From: Lysobacterales bacterium
GTDB taxonomy: Bacteria > Pseudomonadota > Gammaproteobacteria > Xanthomonadales > Xanthomonadaceae
Direction of reading: 5' to 3'
Length of the DNA stretch: 5,485 nucleotides
Assembly: GCA_015655035.1 (NCBI GenBank)
Contig: JAATFS010000422.1
Span: forward strand, 1 to 5,485
The notes under the pieces were generated by a model. The model was given only the letters and a program-made list of their open reading frames with translations, searched no databases and was not told the DNA's origin. Position 1 is the first letter of the stretch. Every line of letters begins with the position of its first letter. Positions 4,956 through 5,485 of the stretch are shown here, piece after piece. Both the position numbers and the translations under genes were made by a program.

Positions 4956-5485
4956 ATGAATCGCCCCGTCCTGATTCTCTCCGGTCTCGTGGCCTGCTCG
5001 CTATTGAGCGGCTGCTTGAGCGTGCCGCTGTTTTCGATGGCGAGGAAAGAAAAGAAAGAAAAGAACGAGCTGGTCCCGCAAACAGCGATCGCGTACGCGC
5101 CTTCCACCGCCGGCGCGATCTACCGCGACGGTACGCCGGGCCGGCTCAATCTGTTTGGCGATCATCGCGCCATGGACGTCGGTGACCTGCTGACCATCGT
5201 CTTGAGCGAGACCACCGCCGCGCAGACCACGGCCAGTACCAGCACCGCCAAGGAAACCACGGTGGATATGCCTTCACCCACCGTCGCCGGTGACAACGTC
5301 ACGCTGCGTGGCCGGGACCTGCTCAATACCGAAATCAATGCCAGCCGTGATTTCACCGGCTCCGGCGACAGCAGCCAGAGCAACCGACTCGACGGTAACC
5401 TGACGGTGACGGTGATCCGTCGCCTGCCCAACGGCAATCTGGTGGTACGTGGCCAGAAAAACCTGCAATTGAACCAGGGCAACGA
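4956..5485 (+). CDS. flgH: flagellar L-ring lipoprotein FlgH (C-terminus beyond window)
   Basis: FlgH forms the L ring, an outer-membrane bushing around the distal rod. Only 176 full codons are visible, followed by GA of the next codon; family members are about 220-235 aa, so roughly the last 50-60 residues lie beyond the window. The N-terminus is a lipoprotein signal with lipobox LSGC (17-20). Cys20 is the acylated residue, and Leu rather than Asp follows it, which fits outer-membrane sorting. Family motifs are GRLNLFGDHRAMDVGDLLTI (62-81) with VLSETTAAQ, and near the right edge NGNLVVRGQKNLQLNQGN. The Shine-Dalgarno GAGG (4943-4946) overlaps the stop codon of flgG, suggesting coupled translation. 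The segment RKEKKEKNE (30-38) is unusually charged and includes a 9-bp tandem duplication. Confidence 0.95.
   Translation, partial: MNRPVLILSGLVACSLLSGCLSVPLFSMARKEKKEKNELVPQTAIAYAPSTAGAIYRDGTPGRLNLFGDHRAMDVGDLLTIVLSETTAAQTTASTSTAKETTVDMPSPTVAGDNVTLRGRDLLNTEINASRDFTGSGDSSQSNRLDGNLTVTVIRRLPNGNLVVRGQKNLQLNQGN
5046..5063 (+). repeat. in-frame 9-bp tandem duplication within flgH
   Basis: AAAGAAAAG occurs twice back to back (5046-5054 and 5055-5063), encoding Lys-Glu-Lys twice at residues 31-36 of FlgH. It lies inside a 24-nt run made only of purines (5042-5065). The copies are identical and in frame, so gain or loss of a unit would keep the gene open. Confidence 0.85.

Noticed and set aside
1..5485. 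CRISPR arrays, tRNA or rRNA genes, insertion sequences, attachment sites
   Set aside because: I looked for regularly spaced repeats, cloverleaf-like segments, transposase frames and terminal inverted repeats and saw none.

Overview
The window holds the start and middle of a proximal-rod and hook operon of a Gram-negative flagellum. The genes lie in the order flgB-flgC-flgD-flgE-flgF-flgG-flgH, all on the plus strand, and flgH is cut by the right edge. The DNA is GC-rich, with mostly G or C at the third codon position. An outer-membrane L-ring lipoprotein (FlgH) plus a sigma-54-type promoter ahead of flgB point to a gammaproteobacterium. Protein wording and gene order remind me of Xanthomonadales (Xanthomonas, Lysobacter, Rhodanobacter or Dyella relatives). 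That placement is an impression from memory, not a search result.

Positions 1-554 are the only part not explained by the operon. The best-supported content is a small gene on the minus strand (354 to 139, 71 aa, unknown function). It has a plausible Shine-Dalgarno plus GTG start and a clean rho-independent terminator (stem 73-90, T tract 71-67 read on the minus strand). It diverges from flgB. The roughly 200 bp between the two genes carry a near-consensus -24/-12 sigma-54 promoter (504-520), a 10-bp palindrome at the predicted transcription start (530-539) and a small dyad about 100 bp upstream (422-433). I see no firm gene in positions 1-61.

Positions 555-5485 are ordinary, tightly packed flagellar genes with intergenic gaps of only 11-36 nt. 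Most have a GAGG-like ribosome site. FlgB, FlgC, FlgF and FlgG are the rod (axial) proteins, FlgD is the hook-cap scaffold, FlgE is the hook subunit, and FlgH is the L-ring lipoprotein around the distal rod. The order follows roughly the order of assembly from the inner membrane outward. All seven reading frames are intact as far as they are visible.

I do not see a clearly new biological system here. The points most worth a second look are the small divergent gene, the regulatory region with its palindromes, an in-frame 9-bp tandem duplication just after the lipid anchor of FlgH, and 21-23 bp direct repeats shared between the axial-protein paralogues.
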